From positions 1 through 64,000 of the forward strand of contig JAFZWV010000030.1 of assembly GCA_017617035.1 (NCBI GenBank): DNA of 64,000 nucleotides, given 5' to 3'. The position numbers and the translations under genes were made by a program. The notes below the pieces were generated by a model. That model saw only the letters and a list, made by a program, of their open reading frames with translations, did no database searches and was not told the DNA's origin. Origin of the DNA: Bacteroidales bacterium. Lineage in GTDB: Bacteria; Bacteroidota; Bacteroidia; Bacteroidales; UBA932. Of this stretch, positions 8,214 to 17,180 are shown in pieces (position 1 is the stretch's first letter; the number at the start of each line of letters is the position of its first letter).

Positions 8214-8244
8214 CAAATATAAGTCAACTTTTTATATCTGCAAA
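8214..8244 (-). promoter_or_regulatory. Minus-strand promoter facing away from bglX
   Basis: TTTG (8241-8244), a 19-base spacer and TATATTTG (8214-8221) on the minus strand fit the Bacteroidetes consensus exactly, yet no minus-strand gene lies downstream. Confidence 0.6.
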
Positions 8245-8299
8245 ATATTTTTACAAAAAGTTTGTATTTTTACACTATTGATTCTAAAATATTTTATTA

Positions 8300-10609
8300 A
8301 TGAGGCGTTTTGTTCTTCTTACCATGGCAACCATTTGCTCAATTTCAGCAGCGGCTCAACCCCAATTAAACAAAGACAATATCGACGAAGTACTCGCCGC
8401 GATGACCCTCGAAGAGAAGGCCGAACTCTGCGTAGGAGGCGGCTGGGGTTCGATGACGGCCGGCTCGCTGACTGCGTCTGACGCCGTCCTCGTGCCCGGC
8501 GCCGCCGGAACCACCAGAGCCATCCCTAGACTGGGGATTCCCAGTACCGTTCTTGCCGACGGTCCCGCCGGCCTCAGGATCGAACCGCGCAGGGCGGGAA
8601 CTGAAGATACCTTCTTCTGCACAGGTTTCCCTGTGGGTACCGTTCTGGCATCCACCTGGAATACTGAACTCGTAGAGCAACTGACTGCGGCCATGGGCGA
8701 AGAAGAGAAGGAATATGGAGTCGATGTGCTTCTCGCGCCCGGTCAGAATCTTCACCGCAACCCTTTGTGTGGGCGCAATTTCGAGTACTTCTCAGAGGAC
8801 CCTTTGCTCAGCGGTAAGACTTCCGCTGCATATATTAGAGGCATACAGAGCAACGGTGTCGGAGTAAGTGCCAAACACTTCGCTTTTAACAACCAGGAGG
8901 TCAACAGGCTCCTGAATGACGCCCGTATCTGCCCTCGCGCTATCAGGGAACTCTACCTCAAAGGCTATGAGATAGCTGTGAAAGAGGCGGATCCCTGGAC
9001 CATAATGAGTTCATACAACGGTATCAACGGCGTCTTCACCCAGCAGAGCAGGGAACTCCTGACAGACATCCTTCGCGATGAGTGGGGCTTCAGAGGAATT
9101 GTTATGACAGACTGGGGCAGCAAAGACGGTACTGTCGAAGCCGTAAAGGCTGGCAACGACTTGATGCAGCCTGGTATAGATGTGGAGATATCCCGTATAA
9201 TCGAGGCAGTGAACGATGGTTCGCTCGACGAGAAGGATCTGGACCGCAATGTAAGAAGGATACTTGAATATATAGTTCGTACTCCTCGTTTCGCCGGTTA
9301 TGAGTACTCGAACAAGCCCGACCTGGAGGGTCATGCAGCCCTTGTCCGCAAAGCCACTCCCGAAGGACTTGTCTTGCTCGAGAACCGTGGCGCCCTTCCT
9401 GTAAAGGCACCCGCAAAGGTCGCCCTTTACGGAATAGGTTCGTATGATTTCATCGCGGGCGGTACCGGCTCGGGCAACGTGAATAAGGCGTATGTGCGCA
9501 ATATTGCAGACGGCCTTCGCGAGAACGGCTTCGAACTGGATTCACTGCTGGAGGCTCAGTACAAGGAATATATCGACTCCACAAAAGAGGAGCTGCGCAA
9601 CAATCCTGACGGCTACGGCATCCTCCTCGGTGAGGCTGTTGTACCTGAGATGGATCTTCCTAGCGCTGATATTGAGAACCTGGAGAAGGAGAGTGATTTC
9701 GCAGTCTTTACCATCTCCCGTAATGCTGGCGAGGGCGATGACCGCAAGGCCGAGGACGGCGACTGGACTCTTACGGAGACGGAAAGAAATATCATCGCGT
9801 CACTGGCCGAAGTCTACCATGCGGCCGGAAAGAAGCTGGTAGTTGTGCTGAATATAGGCGGAGTGATTGAAACCGCTTCATGGAAGGACCTGCCGGATGC
9901 GATACTACTTGCATGGACACCCGGTCAGGAGGGCGGCTACGCGATAGCTGATGTTATCAGCGGTGCTGCTTATCCTTCTGGAAAACTGCCCATGACCTTC
10001 CCGGTCTCGTATTTCGACATCCCGTCGTCTAAGAACTTCCCTTACGATTACCACGGCAGACCGTCGGTGGGCGAGGATTTCCCTTCAGTACTCAATCCAG
10101 ACGGTGAACGCAATGTTGACTATACAGAATATGCTGAAGGCATTTGGGTCGGTTACCGCTATTTCGCATCATCTGGAATGCCCGTTTCCTATCCGTTCGG
10201 ATATGGTCTTGGTTATACTGAATTCGAGTACTCCAAGCCCTCTGTGAAGATAACCGCAGATGGAACGGTTACCGCTTTCATCACGGTTAAGAACATTGGA
10301 AACGCCCCAGGAAAAGAAGCTGTCCAGCTTTATGCGACCGCTCCGGCTGGCGGTCTTGAAAAACCTGCCATCGAACTCAAGGCCTTTGCGAAGACAGGTG
10401 AGTTGCAGCCCGGAGAATCGGAGGAGTTAAGTTTCACCGTAGACGCATATGGCTTCGCCTCCTTCAATGAGGAGACATCAGCATGGGAAACGGCTGAGGG
10501 AATCTATAAACTTAGCTTCGGAGCCTCTTCGGAGGACCTGAGGGCGGCAATTCATATCAGGCTCAGGGCAGTGGAATGGCCTGTCCACAGAGCACTTTTG
10601 CCCAGATAA
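8300..10609 (+). CDS. bglX: GH3 family beta-glucosidase
   Basis: The 769-residue exported enzyme has a signal peptide (MRRFVLLTMATICSISAAAQ), the GH3 TIM-barrel domain with nucleophile Asp271 in VMTDWGSKDG, the alpha/beta sandwich domain, and a C-terminal fibronectin-like domain (from about residue 650). KHFAFNNQE is the substrate-binding KHF motif. GH3 enzymes of this layout usually remove terminal beta-glucose from oligosaccharides in the periplasm, but beta-xylosidase activity cannot be excluded. The gene stands alone between a hairpin and convergent trmD. The upstream AT-rich sequence has only a weak promoter match (TTTG at 8261). Confidence 0.92.
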   Translation: MRRFVLLTMATICSISAAAQPQLNKDNIDEVLAAMTLEEKAELCVGGGWGSMTAGSLTASDAVLVPGAAGTTRAIPRLGIPSTVLADGPAGLRIEPRRAGTEDTFFCTGFPVGTVLASTWNTELVEQLTAAMGEEEKEYGVDVLLAPGQNLHRNPLCGRNFEYFSEDPLLSGKTSAAYIRGIQSNGVGVSAKHFAFNNQEVNRLLNDARICPRAIRELYLKGYEIAVKEADPWTIMSSYNGINGVFTQQSRELLTDILRDEWGFRGIVMTDWGSKDGTVEAVKAGNDLMQPGIDVEISRIIEAVNDGSLDEKDLDRNVRRILEYIVRTPRFAGYEYSNKPDLEGHAALVRKATPEGLVLLENRGALPVKAPAKVALYGIGSYDFIAGGTGSGNVNKAYVRNIADGLRENGFELDSLLEAQYKEYIDSTKEELRNNPDGYGILLGEAVVPEMDLPSADIENLEKESDFAVFTISRNAGEGDDRKAEDGDWTLTETERNIIASLAEVYHAAGKKLVVVLNIGGVIETASWKDLPDAILLAWTPGQEGGYAIADVISGAAYPSGKLPMTFPVSYFDIPSSKNFPYDYHGRPSVGEDFPSVLNPDGERNVDYTEYAEGIWVGYRYFASSGMPVSYPFGYGLGYTEFEYSKPSVKITADGTVTAFITVKNIGNAPGKEAVQLYATAPAGGLEKPAIELKAFAKTGELQPGESEELSFTVDAYGFASFNEETSAWETAEGIYKLSFGASSEDLRAAIHIRLRAVEWPVHRALLPR

Positions 10610-10615
10610 ACAAGC

Positions 10616-11293
10616 TTACTTTTCGAGCAGTTCAGGCCTGAGCTCACGGGTTCGGGCCAGGGCTTGCTCGTCCTGCCAGGCCTGGATGAGTTTAGGGTTG
10701 CCGCTCAGAAGCACATCCGGAACCTTCCAGCCGTTGAACTCGGCGGGACGGGTGTAGACGGGAGGGGAGAGCAGGTCGTCCTGGAAGGAATCGGACAGGG
10801 CGGATGTCTCGTCGGTGAGGGCGCCGGGAATGAGGCGGACTATAGCGTCTGCCAGCAGCGCGGCGGGAATCTCTCCTCCGCTCACTACGTAATTGCCTAC
10901 AGAGATCTCGCGAGTGATGAGGTGTTCGCGGATACGGTGGTCTATGCCTTTATAGTGGCCGCAGAGGATGATGATATTGCCCAGTAGCGACAGGGAATTG
11001 GCGATACCCTGGTCTAGTATTTCTCCGTCGGGAGACATATAGATAACCTCGTCGTAGTCGCGTTCGGCTTTCAACTCTTCTATCATGCGGTAAACAGGCT
11101 CTACCATCATTACCATACCTGCGTCGCCGCCGTATGAATAGTCGTCGACATTCTTGCGCGGACCGATGCCGTACTTGCGCAGATTATGGACATGGATCTC
11201 GACCAAACCCTTTTTTATTGCACGACCGACTATGCTATGGCCAAGGGGACTATCGAGGAGTTCGGGTACTACGGATAGGATATCTATTCTCAT
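10616..11293 (-). CDS. trmD: tRNA (guanine-N1)-methyltransferase
   Basis: TrmD makes m1G37 in tRNAs that read CNN and GGN-type codons, which prevents +1 frameshifting. The 225-residue product has the SPOUT trefoil-knot signature [17 protein letters not shown] followed by [15 protein letters not shown]. It starts [13 protein letters not shown], the usual TrmD start. A longer open frame runs upstream but is antisense to the DUF349 gene and unlike TrmD, so I reject it. A TATTTTTG box ends 4 bases before the ATG, so the mRNA is probably almost leaderless. It converges with bglX with only 6 bases between stops. Confidence 0.95.
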   Translation of the reverse strand: MRIDILSVVPELLDSPLGHSIVGRAIKKGLVEIHVHNLRKYGIGPRKNVDDYSYGGDAGMVMMVEPVYRMIEELKAERDYDEVIYMSPDGEILDQGIANSLSLLGNIIILCGHYKGIDHRIREHLITREISVGNYVVSGGEIPAALLADAIVRLIPGALTDETSALSDSFQDDLLSPPVYTRPAEFNGWKVPDVLLSGNPKLIQAWQDEQALARTRELRPELLEK

Positions 11294-11297
11294 ATCG

Positions 11298-11305
11298 CAA
11301 AAATA
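11298..11305 (-). promoter_or_regulatory. -7 promoter box of trmD
   Basis: Minus-strand TATTTTTG fits TAnnTTTG and ends 4 bases before the trmD ATG. Confidence 0.5.
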
Positions 11306-11317
11306 CCTAATTTTTGT

Positions 11318-11325
11318 TATATTTG
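11318..11325 (+). promoter_or_regulatory. -7 promoter box of the DUF349-yidC operon
   Basis: TATATTTG fits TAnnTTTG and lies 22 bases before the ATG at 11348. It is the only promoter seen for the six genes up to 20014. Confidence 0.6.
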
Positions 11326-11347
11326 TAGGCTTTATAAAACATTTGAT

Positions 11348-12961
11348 ATGACTATTACAGAACTTGAGAACCTTTCTCTGGACGAACTCATAGTCGCTCT
11401 GCGCCAGATCGGCGTCAGTGAAGACAGAATGGAGCGCGGAAAGGAAGTGGAAGCGGTGAAGTCCGCATTCTATAAGCTTTTGGGAAAACTGAAAGCCGAA
11501 GCGGAGGCCGCAGGAGAGAACGTTGAAGAGAAGTTCTCGGCCCAGGAAGAAGCGTTCAAGATGGTCTATTCCGACTATAAGAAGGAAAAGGCTGTCTACA
11601 ATCGCGAACAGGATGCCCTGCGTTCGGAGAACCTTGAGAAGAAGAAGGCGGTTATCGCCGAGCTCAAGGATCTGGTCGAGAATCTCAGCGATGTCCAGAC
11701 CGCATTTCCGGCCCTTCGCGAGATTCAGGCAAAGTGGCGCTCGATAGGCCCTGTGCCCGCAGCTGACTTCAGGGACATCAACGATACTTACCAGTTCCTC
11801 GTAGAGAAGTTCTACGATATGGTCCAGATTAATCACGACCTGCGCGACCTGGATTTCAAGAAAAACCTTGAGGCCAAGGAGCGTTTCTGCGAAGAAGCGG
11901 AGAAACTGGCCGAGAGCGAAGATGTGGTCGGTGCTTTCGCCGAGCTTCAGAAGCTCCACGAGCAGTGGAAAGAACTGGGCCCCGTCGCCAAGGAGTACCG
12001 CGAATCTATCTGGGAGCGCTTCAAGGCTGCAACAGCTATAATCAACAAACGCTACCAGGCCCACTTCGAAGATATCAAGAAAACATTTGCCGCCAACCTC
12101 GAGGCTAAGGAAGCCCTCTGTGTGAAGGTGGAAGAGATTGCGAATAAAGAGGATATCAAGGATGCCGGTCAGTGGAACTCCCTCTCCAAGGAGATTGAAG
12201 CGATTCAGGCTGAGTGGAAGAAGATAGGCTTCGCTACCCGCAAAGACAACCAGAAAATCTACGAGCGCTTCCGCGCCGCTTGCAATAAGTTCTACGATAG
12301 GAAGAAGGAGTTCTTCCAGGATATCAAGGGCGGAATCGACGCCGCTATTGCAGCCCGTGAGAACCTTATCGCCCAGGCCGAGGCCCTCAAGACCAGTACA
12401 GACTGGAAGAAGGCGACAGACCAGTTCATCTCCCTCCAGAAGCAGTGGAAGGAACTCCCCGCAGTGCCGCGCAAGAAGGCAGAACAGCTCTGGAAGCGTT
12501 TCCGCGCCGCTTGCGACGAATTCTTCGCCGAGCGCGACAAGAACGCAAAGCCCGAGAACGACTTCTATGCCAATCTAAAAGCTAAGAAGGCCCTTATCGC
12601 TGAGATCAAGGCCTACGAGCCCAAGGAGGGTGAGAGCAGGGAAAAGGCGCGCGCCGAGTTCGAGGAGCGTTATAAAGCCATAGGCTTTGTTCCTTTCAAG
12701 GAAAAGGACGCCATCGCAAAGGCCTATAAAGAGGCGATGGCTGAGGCGTTCCCTCAGAAGGAGCACTCCCGTAAATCAGATCTTATACGTCGTTACAATG
12801 CCCTCCAGCAGGACATCGTGACCTATGAAAACAATATTGGTTTCTTCTCGAATTCCAAGAATTCGGAGCCTCTGATCCGCCAGATGCAGGAGAGGATCGA
12901 GGCCGCGAAGGCAGAGTTGAAAGAGATAGAGGAACAAATCCGCAAAGAAGAAGCAGAATAA
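11348..12961 (+). CDS. DUF349 repeat protein
   Basis: The 537-residue soluble protein is almost wholly helical and charged. It contains five copies of the DUF349 repeat (roughly 70 residues each), recognisable by W-K/R-x-I/L-G followed by a WERF/YERF segment, for example [33 protein letters not shown] and [13 protein letters not shown]-terminal coiled coil follows. DUF349 proteins are common in Bacteroidetes and actinobacteria and their function is not settled; I do not assign one. It is the first gene of the operon and lies 3 bases before yidC, so a link with membrane protein biogenesis is possible but only by context. Confidence 0.9.
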   Translation: MTITELENLSLDELIVALRQIGVSEDRMERGKEVEAVKSAFYKLLGKLKAEAEAAGENVEEKFSAQEEAFKMVYSDYKKEKAVYNREQDALRSENLEKKKAVIAELKDLVENLSDVQTAFPALREIQAKWRSIGPVPAADFRDINDTYQFLVEKFYDMVQINHDLRDLDFKKNLEAKERFCEEAEKLAESEDVVGAFAELQKLHEQWKELGPVAKEYRESIWERFKAATAIINKRYQAHFEDIKKTFAANLEAKEALCVKVEEIANKEDIKDAGQWNSLSKEIEAIQAEWKKIGFATRKDNQKIYERFRAACNKFYDRKKEFFQDIKGGIDAAIAARENLIAQAEALKTSTDWKKATDQFISLQKQWKELPAVPRKKAEQLWKRFRAACDEFFAERDKNAKPENDFYANLKAKKALIAEIKAYEPKEGESREKARAEFEERYKAIGFVPFKEKDAIAKAYKEAMAEAFPQKEHSRKSDLIRRYNALQQDIVTYENNIGFFSNSKNSEPLIRQMQERIEAAKAELKEIEEQIRKEEAE

Positions 12962-12964
12962 TCA

Positions 12965-14824
12965 ATGGACAAAAATTCTATCATCGGTTTTATACTGATG
13001 GCCGTAGTCCTCTTTGGCTTTACGTTCTTCCAGAACCGTAAGGCTAAGGAGCAGTATGAAATACAGCAAGCATATCAGGATTCAATAGCAAGGGTCGAGG
13101 CGGCCCGTGCGGCCGAAGAGGCGGCGTTGGTGCAAGAATCACCCGCGGTCGAATCCGCACCCGCGGCGGCCATTCCTGCCCCCAGGCAGGAGCGCATCTA
13201 CAAAGATGCCGGTCTGGACGCAGCCCGCAAAGGCGAGGAGCAGGTAATTACTCTCGCCAACGACATTTTCGAGGTGAACTTTACCACCAAAGGAGCGCAG
13301 ATTCAGTCTGTCCGCCTTAAGGACTTCACCAACTATGGCGGTTCTGACCTCTTTATTTTCAAGGAGGGCCAGAATAAGTTCGAAGTCAGCGCATATGTAG
13401 GCGAGCAGATAAAGACCACCGACTTCATCTTCCAGGTGGCTGAGAAGACTGATACCAGTGTGGTTATGAGGCTTCCCTTCGAGAATGGCGGCTATATCGA
13501 GCAGTTCTATTCCATCAAACAGGGAGCATATACTGTAGACAACCTCCTTTCGTTCGTCGGAGTGCAGATTCCGCGCAACGTAGGCTCGGTCGATATCGAC
13601 TTCTCCACTATGATACCTCGTATGGAGAAGGGCTACAAGAACGAGTCTCAGTATTCCAAGGTCAACTACTATTTCAACGGAGATAAGAAACCCGTCGAGA
13701 TGGGTCGTGGACGTAACCAGAACAAGAAGATCGCATCTAAGCTTGAGTGGTTCGCATTCCAGCAGCAGTTCTTCTCGATGATAGTCAGGGCTCCGAAGGA
13801 GTTCAGTTCAGGAGATATTTCCGTGGCTTATCAGGGAGAAACAGATCCCGATCATAATCTGATGGCCTGCGAGGCCGCGATGAGGGTAGATATCCTCCCC
13901 GGCCAGGACATAGCGATTCCTCTGGAGTACTATTTCGGTCCGAATCACTTCAAGACCCTTAAGGACATGAACCACAAATACGAGAAGATTATCCCTCTGG
14001 GAGGCTGGCTCGTAGGTTGGTTCACCCGTTACTTCATCATTCCGATGTTCGATTGGCTCCACCGCGGAATCTCCAACTTCGGTCTGATTATCCTTATCAT
14101 GACCCTGGTCATCAAGCTCGTGACCCTGCCTCTGACCTACAAGTCCTTTGCATCGTCAGCAAAGATGGCCGCCCTGAAGCCCTATATCGAGGAAATCAAC
14201 AGGAAGTACGCCGGTGAGTCGGATCAGATGAAGAAGCAGCAGGCGACCATGGACCTGTATAAACGGGCGGGGGTGAATACCCTTGGTGGCTGTCTGCCGA
14301 CCCTTCTTACTTTCCCGGTCCTGTGGGCAATGTTCCGTTTCTTCCCGGCCTCTATCGAGCTCCGTCAGCAGAGCTTCCTCTGGGCCGAAGACCTCAGTGC
14401 ATATGATTCTATCGTCGATTTCGGCGGCCGTGTGCCGCTTATCGGCGACCACCTCAGCCTCTTCGCCCTACTGATGGCGGTAGTGATGTGGGGATATAGC
14501 AAGATGACCATGTCTCAGCAGAGCGCAGGAAACGATCCCAGCGCGAAGTCAATGCAGTTCATGAGCGTCTGGATGATGCCTATCATGATGTTCTTCATCT
14601 GTAATAACCTTTCATCCGGTCTTAGCTACTACTACCTCCTGTCGCAGCTTATCGCTATTATCGAGACCTTCGTGATCCGTAAGTGGGTCGTGAACCCCGA
14701 TGCAGTAAGGGCAAAGGTTGAAGCCTCCAAGGGCAAACCGCTCCCCAAGAGCAAGTGGCAGCAGAGATTGGAAGAGGCCCAGAAGCTCCAGGAGCAGCAG
14801 ATGAAAAACCGCAACAGAAGATAA
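12965..14824 (+). CDS. yidC: Membrane protein insertase YidC
   Basis: YidC inserts and folds inner-membrane proteins, alone or with SecYEG. The 619-residue product has the N-terminal anchor SIIGFILMAVVLFGFTFF, an Ala/Glu/Pro-rich linker, the periplasmic beta-sandwich domain (about 90-340) and the conserved five-helix 60KD_IMP core (about 355-580), with the LTLPLTYKSFASSAKM loop and the GGCLPTLLTFPVLWAMF segment. A basic C-terminal tail (KSKWQQRLEE to NRNRR) is typical for ribosome contact. Length matches Bacteroidetes YidC. It is 3 bases from both neighbours, and secreted glycosidases follow in the same operon. Confidence 0.97.
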   Translation: MDKNSIIGFILMAVVLFGFTFFQNRKAKEQYEIQQAYQDSIARVEAARAAEEAALVQESPAVESAPAAAIPAPRQERIYKDAGLDAARKGEEQVITLANDIFEVNFTTKGAQIQSVRLKDFTNYGGSDLFIFKEGQNKFEVSAYVGEQIKTTDFIFQVAEKTDTSVVMRLPFENGGYIEQFYSIKQGAYTVDNLLSFVGVQIPRNVGSVDIDFSTMIPRMEKGYKNESQYSKVNYYFNGDKKPVEMGRGRNQNKKIASKLEWFAFQQQFFSMIVRAPKEFSSGDISVAYQGETDPDHNLMACEAAMRVDILPGQDIAIPLEYYFGPNHFKTLKDMNHKYEKIIPLGGWLVGWFTRYFIIPMFDWLHRGISNFGLIILIMTLVIKLVTLPLTYKSFASSAKMAALKPYIEEINRKYAGESDQMKKQQATMDLYKRAGVNTLGGCLPTLLTFPVLWAMFRFFPASIELRQQSFLWAEDLSAYDSIVDFGGRVPLIGDHLSLFALLMAVVMWGYSKMTMSQQSAGNDPSAKSMQFMSVWMMPIMMFFICNNLSSGLSYYYLLSQLIAIIETFVIRKWVVNPDAVRAKVEASKGKPLPKSKWQQRLEEAQKLQEQQMKNRNRR

Positions 14825-14827
14825 CAC

Positions 14828-16426
14828 ATGAAAACCACGATTCTTGTATTTGCGTGCGCTCTTGCGACCATCGCGGGGTGCTCTGACAAGCCGTCCGGGG
14901 AAGTCTACGAGAAACCCCTCGAGAACCCCACCAAGGTCACCCTTACCCAGAGGCCTTTCAGTAACATTGTGGATGTTACCTGGGAAGACAACAGCGATAA
15001 AGAGCTGGGTTATGTAATCTGGAAGAGAGACGGATATCAGCAGACCGAACTCGCGACCCTTGATCCCAATACTACCCAGTACGCGATTACCGAGGGCCTT
15101 GACGGTGGCGTGAAGTACAATCTCGGCGTTCAGGCCAAGGGGCCCGAATTAGCTTTGAGTTCGCAGATCATCTACAAGAATATCGAGCTTTTCGACTACA
15201 GCTCACTTCCTCACATCGTTATCAATGAGGTCCTGGCCTCCACTCCAACTTCCGTGGCGGTGAAGTACACTATCGAGAATTTCAAATCGAAGTACGATAT
15301 CAAGCGCTATGGCCTTTGCTGGAATGGCGCGAACCAGTCTAAGTCTCCTACTGTAGAAGACGGTCATCAGCATGGTCCCAATACCAAGAACGGAATCAAT
15401 ATCACCCAGGCTATAACCTCCGCCTCCATAGATCATGACAAATCATACAATGTCTGCGGATTCGTAGAGACAGAGGTTGGAATCTACTATTCGGATCCCG
15501 TGTCGGTGCAACTTGCGGCAGAGGATGCCCCCATAACCTTCAACTGGACAGACATTACTCCAAGCGATTTCCCGTCTGAGGTGAAGGTCTATAAGACTAC
15601 AGGACAGGTTAACGGACGAACTGTCAATTCCTGGTATGCCATCGCTGATGTCACTACCGGAAAAGTGGAGTTCCGCTTCGAGTTTGGCAAGTTCCTGACT
15701 CTCGAGAAATGGTACAGCCAGGGCAGCAAGGACGAAGGCAACATTGTGATGACCAACGCCGGCTATTTCAATATGACCACCCACGAAACCGGAGACTTCT
15801 CCGCAAACAAGGGCGTCATCACTCCTTGCCAGTATGCCGGTATTCCTCACGGCGCTTTCGCTGTAGACAGGAGCCAGAAGCCTTATGCATTCTGGACCGC
15901 AAAGGGAGCGGATGGCGAGTCGTACTTCTTCAACGAACCCGTTCCGTATATCCTGAATGTGACGGAGTACGGTACTGTTAAAGCAAACTATCCTTCTGAT
16001 AATTTCATCTTCGAGCCTTATTACGCCATGTGCGCAGGTCCTCTGCTTGTCAAGGACGGCAAGATAATGACGGATATAACCAAGAACGGAAGCGATTTCG
16101 TGCGCAATTACGAGCAAATCGCCCTCGATATTTTCACTAACTCTTCGACTACGCCTGACCGTACTGCTGTAGGATACACCAAAGACGGTAAGATCATACT
16201 CTATGTGTGTGACGGCCGTATCCCTTCCAGCAAGGGTGCCTCTATCGTAGAGCTTGCCCAGATTATGCTTGGACTGGGTTGCGAGGGTGCAGTCAACTTC
16301 GACGGCGGCGGATCTACCGCAATGACTCTTAATGGAGTTCGTCAGAACTCGCTTGAATCCAATATGAACGGCGGCACTGAAAACCGTTCGGTAGGCACTG
16401 TAATGGGCTTTTATGTAGTAAAGTAG
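14828..16426 (+). CDS. NAGPA-type phosphodiester glycosidase lipoprotein
   Basis: The 532-residue lipoprotein (lipobox TIAGC, Cys18) has two fibronectin-like domains (about 30-120 and 125-235) and a C-terminal phosphodiester glycosidase domain (NAGPA/DUF2233, about 240-532). NAGPA is the human uncovering enzyme, which hydrolyses alpha-GlcNAc-1-phosphodiesters. Domain motifs include VMTNAGYFNM, the PDRTAVG arginine and GAVNFDGGGSTAMTLNG near the end. It probably sits on the outer membrane or in the periplasm and removes GlcNAc or another sugar from phosphodiester-linked glycans; the sugar is not known from sequence. Three genes on is a GH89 alpha-N-acetylglucosaminidase, which supports alpha-GlcNAc. 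The gene is 3 bases downstream of yidC. Confidence 0.85.
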   Translation: MKTTILVFACALATIAGCSDKPSGEVYEKPLENPTKVTLTQRPFSNIVDVTWEDNSDKELGYVIWKRDGYQQTELATLDPNTTQYAITEGLDGGVKYNLGVQAKGPELALSSQIIYKNIELFDYSSLPHIVINEVLASTPTSVAVKYTIENFKSKYDIKRYGLCWNGANQSKSPTVEDGHQHGPNTKNGINITQAITSASIDHDKSYNVCGFVETEVGIYYSDPVSVQLAAEDAPITFNWTDITPSDFPSEVKVYKTTGQVNGRTVNSWYAIADVTTGKVEFRFEFGKFLTLEKWYSQGSKDEGNIVMTNAGYFNMTTHETGDFSANKGVITPCQYAGIPHGAFAVDRSQKPYAFWTAKGADGESYFFNEPVPYILNVTEYGTVKANYPSDNFIFEPYYAMCAGPLLVKDGKIMTDITKNGSDFVRNYEQIALDIFTNSSTTPDRTAVGYTKDGKIILYVCDGRIPSSKGASIVELAQIMLGLGCEGAVNFDGGGSTAMTLNGVRQNSLESNMNGGTENRSVGTVMGFYVVK

Positions 16427-16427
16427 T

Positions 16428-17177
16428 ATGAGGACCCAGAGTTCATATTCTTCCAGCGCATCGCTTTTCCAGGGTTCGGCTGCCGATATTTTCGGCGTCG
16501 ACCTGAAAGTCCAGATAGCCGGTCTTCCTGAGAAGAAGGCCTACACGGTTTGGTCCGAAATTACAAAAGAGCTTTCAGCCCTTGACAAAACCTTCAACCG
16601 GGCCAATCCCCAGAGTGAGGTTTCTCTCCTGAACACATCCAAGGTCGATATTGAGACCAGCGAGGTGATGAAAGAGGCTCTCATCCTGTGTGAGCAGTAT
16701 CTTATCAAGACAAAGGGTCTGTTCGATATCAGCAAGGGCGAAGACAAGGACATCGACTTCGACGGTTTCGTGAAGGGTTATGCCCTGCGCAGAATCGCTG
16801 ATATCCTGAAGTCGGGAAAGGTTAAAGACGCCTTCATCAATTTCGGAGGAACCGCTATGCTGGGCCTCGGCAAGCACCCTTACGGCGACTGCTGGACCTT
16901 TACTCTTGAGAATCCCTATACAGAAGATGAGATAAAGGAGTTCGAGATCAGGGGAGAGTGCCTCTGCTTAGCCGGCAATACCCCGGATTATTCCGACCAC
17001 ATAATCAATCCGCTCACCCACAAAGTCTTCGAGGACCACAAGCTTTGCTGCGTCAGGTCTAAGGATCCGCTCGATGCTGAAATCCTGAGCATGGTGCTCC
17101 TGCTTGCAGACGAGAAGCAGGTTAAGGATATGTCCTACAACTTCAAAGGGGTAGAGCCGGAGTACTTCGAGCTTTAG
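16428..17177 (+). CDS. ApbE-like FAD:protein FMN transferase
   Basis: The 249-residue protein resembles ApbE, which attaches FMN to Thr/Ser of flavoproteins such as NqrC/RnfG. Family features are GLFDISKG, the DFDGFVKGYALRRIAD segment, INFGGTAMLGLG and a late DHIINPLT followed by DAEILSMVLL. It is short (family usually 300-350) and lacks the signal peptide or lipobox of exported ApbE, and the conserved ATSGD segment reads CLAGNTPD. Activity is therefore uncertain. It lies between two exported glycosidases, 1 and 3 bases from them. I see no FMN-acceptor protein nearby. Confidence 0.72.
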   Translation: MRTQSSYSSSASLFQGSAADIFGVDLKVQIAGLPEKKAYTVWSEITKELSALDKTFNRANPQSEVSLLNTSKVDIETSEVMKEALILCEQYLIKTKGLFDISKGEDKDIDFDGFVKGYALRRIADILKSGKVKDAFINFGGTAMLGLGKHPYGDCWTFTLENPYTEDEIKEFEIRGECLCLAGNTPDYSDHIINPLTHKVFEDHKLCCVRSKDPLDAEILSMVLLLADEKQVKDMSYNFKGVEPEYFEL

Positions 17178-17180
17178 CTT

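Noticed and set aside
11294..12064. N-terminal extension of the trmD frame to 12064
   Set aside because: The extra residues are antisense to the DUF349 gene, and TrmD normally starts at MRIDILS, where a promoter box also ends.
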